A stretch of 7,220 nucleotides of DNA, from NCBI GenBank assembly GCA_014304965.1, contig JACRTZ010000227.1, positions 1 through 7,220 of the forward strand. The letters run 5' to 3'. Below, in pieces: positions 5,228 through 7,220 of this stretch (the stretch's first letter is position 1; each line of letters begins with the position of its first letter). The notes below the pieces were generated by a model, which saw only the letters and a program-made list of their open reading frames with translations, had not been told where the DNA came from and searched no databases. Origin of the DNA: Vulcanimicrobiota bacterium (GTDB lineage Bacteria; Vulcanimicrobiota; Vulcanimicrobiia; Vulcanimicrobiales; Vulcanimicrobiaceae). The translations under genes were made by a program, and so were the position numbers.

Positions 5228-6439
5228 TTAGATCGCGATCGCGCTCCGCTCGGGACCGACCGAAACCGCTTCGACCGGGACCCCGAAGGCGGCCTCGATG
5301 CGGCGTACATACGCCCGCGCGGCCCCCGGCAGGGCGGCAATCGAACGGCAGCCGCCAATGTCGTCGCTCCAGCCCTCGAACCATTCGAATTCGCTCGCGC
5401 CGCCGTCGCTGCCGTAGGCGGTCGCGATCGCGATGCGATCCAAACCGCTGAGCACGTCGAGCTTCGTGATCACGACGCTCGTCAAGCCGTTGAGGCGCGC
5501 GGCGTACCGCGCGGCGACGGCGTCGAACCAGCCGCACCGCCGCGGCCGGCCGGTCACCGTGCCGAACTCACGGCCCCGTTCGCGCAACTTCTCGCCGACC
5601 GCGTCGTGAAGTTCGGACGGAAACGGTCCCGCGCCGACGCGCGTCGAGTAGGCTTTCGCAACGCCGGCGACGCGCCCGATCGCAGTCGGACCGACGCCGA
5701 GACCCGTACACGCGCCGCCGGCGATCGTATGCGAACTCGTGACGAAAGGATAGGTCCCGTAGCCCACGTCGAGCAGCGTTCCTTGCGCGCCCTCCGCCAG
5801 CACGCGTTTGCCCGCTTCGAGCGCGCCGTGCAGATATTCGACGCCGTCCACGACGTGCGGCCGTAAAGTGGCGGCGTGCTCGAGCGCTCGCGCCACAATT
5901 GCGTCTTCGCTCGGCAGCGTGCCGACGCGCGCGAGCAATGCGGCGTTCGCGCGCAGATTCGCCGCGACGCGCGCCTGCACGACGCCCGGCCGATACAGAT
6001 CGCCGAAGGTTACGCCGGCGCGCGCGACCTTGTCGGTATAGGCCGGGCCGATGCCGCGGCCCGTCGTTCCGAGCGCGCCGTCGCCGCGTTCGATTTCCTT
6101 CGCGCGGTCGATCGCGGCGTGGTACGGCAGCACCACGTGCGCGCGGTCGGAAATCTTAATGCGCGAGATATCCACGCCGATCTCGGCAAGCTTGCCCAGC
6201 TCCCCGAGCACGCCCTCGAGACTGACCACCGTACCGCCGCCGATGAACAGCTGCGGATGCGCTTGCAGCACGCCGCTCGGCACGATGCGGAGCGCAAGCG
6301 TGCGGTCGCCGACGACGAGCGTGTGCCCCGCGTTATCGCCGCCGCCGAAACGCGCGACGATATCGTACTCGGCGGCCATCGCGTCGACGACGCGGCCCTT
6401 TCCCTCGTCGCCCCACTGGACGCCGAGCACGACGTCCAC
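5228..6439 (-). CDS. purA: Adenylosuccinate synthetase
   Basis: PurA couples GTP hydrolysis to the joining of IMP and aspartate, giving adenylosuccinate, the first committed step to AMP. Key motifs are present: VQWGDEGKGR at 7-16 with catalytic D11, NAGHT at 36-40 with catalytic H39, the IMP-binding GTTGRGIGPAYTDK at 124-137, EGAQGTLLD at 216-224 then GTYPFVTSS at 228-236, STRVGAGPFP at 265-274, the substrate loop TVTGRPRRCGWFD at 294-306, the guanine-binding TKLDVLSG at 325-332, and VGPER near the end. At 403 residues it is shorter than the usual 425-435; most of the loss is between the TKLDVLSG motif and the WSDDI region, a segment that is normally longer. G226 stands where Asp is usual before the GTYPF motif. 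The start is GTG at 6439, 22 bases after the GH125 stop, with no clear Shine-Dalgarno; GTG at codon 4 is a weaker alternative. Confidence 0.97.
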   Translation of the reverse strand: MDVVLGVQWGDEGKGRVVDAMAAEYDIVARFGGGDNAGHTLVVGDRTLALRIVPSGVLQAHPQLFIGGGTVVSLEGVLGELGKLAEIGVDISRIKISDRAHVVLPYHAAIDRAKEIERGDGALGTTGRGIGPAYTDKVARAGVTFGDLYRPGVVQARVAANLRANAALLARVGTLPSEDAIVARALEHAATLRPHVVDGVEYLHGALEAGKRVLAEGAQGTLLDVGYGTYPFVTSSHTIAGGACTGLGVGPTAIGRVAGVAKAYSTRVGAGPFPSELHDAVGEKLRERGREFGTVTGRPRRCGWFDAVAARYAARLNGLTSVVITKLDVLSGLDRIAIATAYGSDGGASEFEWFEGWSDDIGGCRSIAALPGAARAYVRRIEAAFGVPVEAVSVGPERSAIAI

Positions 6440-6461
6440 GCCGGCGCCGGCCCGCGTGACG

Positions 6462-7220
6462 CTACTCGCCGCGAAACTCCAGGTCAGCGGTGCTGCCCAT
6501 CGGCACTTGCGGGACGCCGTTGAACGCGGTCATTACGTACTCGCTGAACAATGCGTTCGGCCAGCCGAAATCTTTGCGCGTGAACTTCGAGGGGTCGTTC
6601 GGATCGAACGATTCGTGCAGTAGATGATCCCCCGGATCGCTTGCCAAGAGCTGGTTGAGCACGTCGCGTTTTTCGGCATCCGACGTAGATGTGAGGCCCT
6701 GCACGATCAGCGCAAGCGGCCAGACGTAACCGTCGTTCGTGTGCGCGCTTCCAATGCCGCGCGCAACAGTCCCAACGTAGAAATACGGATTGTCTTTCGA
6801 CAGCAAGAATCGCCGCGTGTTCTTGTACACGAAGCTATCCGCTTTCGTATAGCCCAAGTACGGCGCCGACAACAGGCTCGGGATGTTGGCGTCGTCCATT
6901 AGCGTCTGATTGCCGAGCCCGTCGACTTCGTACGCATACACGTAACCATAATTCGGCGTGAACACCTCGCCATATTTTTGGATGCCGTCCTGCACTTCCG
7001 AGCGCAGCGACTTCGCGCGGTTCGATTTGATCAAATTACGATAGACCGCACGCTCGAGCTCTTCCAGGTCTCCGAGCGCGACCACGGCCATCATTTCCGA
7101 AGGGATGAGGTAGTTGAACTTGCAGGCATCGTCGGAGGGCCGGAAGCCGGTCCAAATCATGCCGGTGTACGCGACCGGATTCGGCTGTTGCGCGCCGCCG
7201 TTATCGCGCAGTTCCTTGTG
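6462..7220 (-). CDS. Glycoside hydrolase family 125 (exo-alpha-1,6-mannosidase-like), C-terminal part
   Basis: The frame is open from the right edge to a TAG, giving 252 residues, roughly the C-terminal half of a family whose members are usually about 430-500 residues. Motifs typical of GH125 (formerly DUF1237, Mug157-like) are TGMIWTGFRPSDDACKFNYL at 19-38, YAYEVDGLGN at 95-104, LMDDANIPSLLSAPYLGY at 107-124, NPYFYVG and GIGSAHT at 144-161, LLHESFDPNDPSKFTR at 200-215, and FGWPNALFSEYV at 218-229. E227 sits where the family general base is expected near the C-terminus; I cannot place the catalytic acid with confidence. Characterised members remove terminal alpha-1,6-linked mannose. The N-terminus, and therefore any signal peptide, is outside the window. 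A methionine at 7160 is inside a conserved motif and is not the start. Confidence 0.93.
   Translation of the reverse strand, partial: HKELRDNGGAQQPNPVAYTGMIWTGFRPSDDACKFNYLIPSEMMAVVALGDLEELERAVYRNLIKSNRAKSLRSEVQDGIQKYGEVFTPNYGYVYAYEVDGLGNQTLMDDANIPSLLSAPYLGYTKADSFVYKNTRRFLLSKDNPYFYVGTVARGIGSAHTNDGYVWPLALIVQGLTSTSDAEKRDVLNQLLASDPGDHLLHESFDPNDPSKFTRKDFGWPNALFSEYVMTAFNGVPQVPMGSTADLEFRGE

Noticed and set aside
4549..5866. Plus-strand open frames over flbD, fliJ and purA
   Set aside because: Their products are low-complexity Arg/Pro/Ser-rich strings; the minus-strand frames here match known families and tile neatly.
1..7220. tRNA/rRNA genes, CRISPR repeats, insertion sequences, attachment sites
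   Set aside because: Nearly every base is used by protein-coding genes; I saw no repeat arrays, transposase motifs, terminal inverted repeats or tRNA-like folds.

Overview
The window is a run of ten genes, all on the minus strand and packed end to end. Reading with transcription (right to left) the order is: a glycoside hydrolase family 125 enzyme (cut by the right edge), purA, fliJ, flbD (swrD), fliO, a lone CheY-like receiver, a small one-pass membrane protein, an RlmD/RumA-type rRNA methyltransferase, gatC, gatA and gatB (cut by the left edge). The largest gap is 41 bases and several junctions are 4-base stop/start overlaps. I see no RNA gene, mobile element, repeat array or CRISPR, and no convincing internal promoter or terminator.

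The DNA is GC-rich and the proteins are rich in Ala and Arg, with frequent GTG starts and few strong Shine-Dalgarno sites. The organism is a bacterium that probably charges Gln-tRNA and/or Asn-tRNA indirectly, because it carries GatCAB. FlbD/SwrD and this gene mixture argue against a typical gamma- or betaproteobacterium. A high-GC, little-cultured phylum such as Eremiobacterota (WPS-2) would fit, but this is a guess from style and content, not shown by the sequence.

Region by region. Positions 6462-7220 hold the C-terminal part of a GH125 exo-alpha-mannosidase-like enzyme. Positions 5228-6439 hold purA, for AMP synthesis. Positions 4259-5186 hold three flagellar genes (fliJ, flbD, fliO) without the usual neighbours fliI, fliP, fliQ or fliR. 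Positions 3892-4254 encode a stand-alone receiver that keeps the phospho-acceptor Asp but lacks the conserved Thr and Lys of the switch. Positions 3585-3869 encode an unrecognised membrane-anchored small protein. Positions 2171-3604 encode the Fe-S uracil-5 RNA methyltransferase. Positions 1-2168 hold gatC-gatA-gatB, coupled by ATGA and GTGA overlaps.

Most of the window is therefore housekeeping (nucleotide synthesis, rRNA modification, tRNA amidation). The part worth a second look is the small flagellar module, the receiver and the unknown membrane protein embedded in it.
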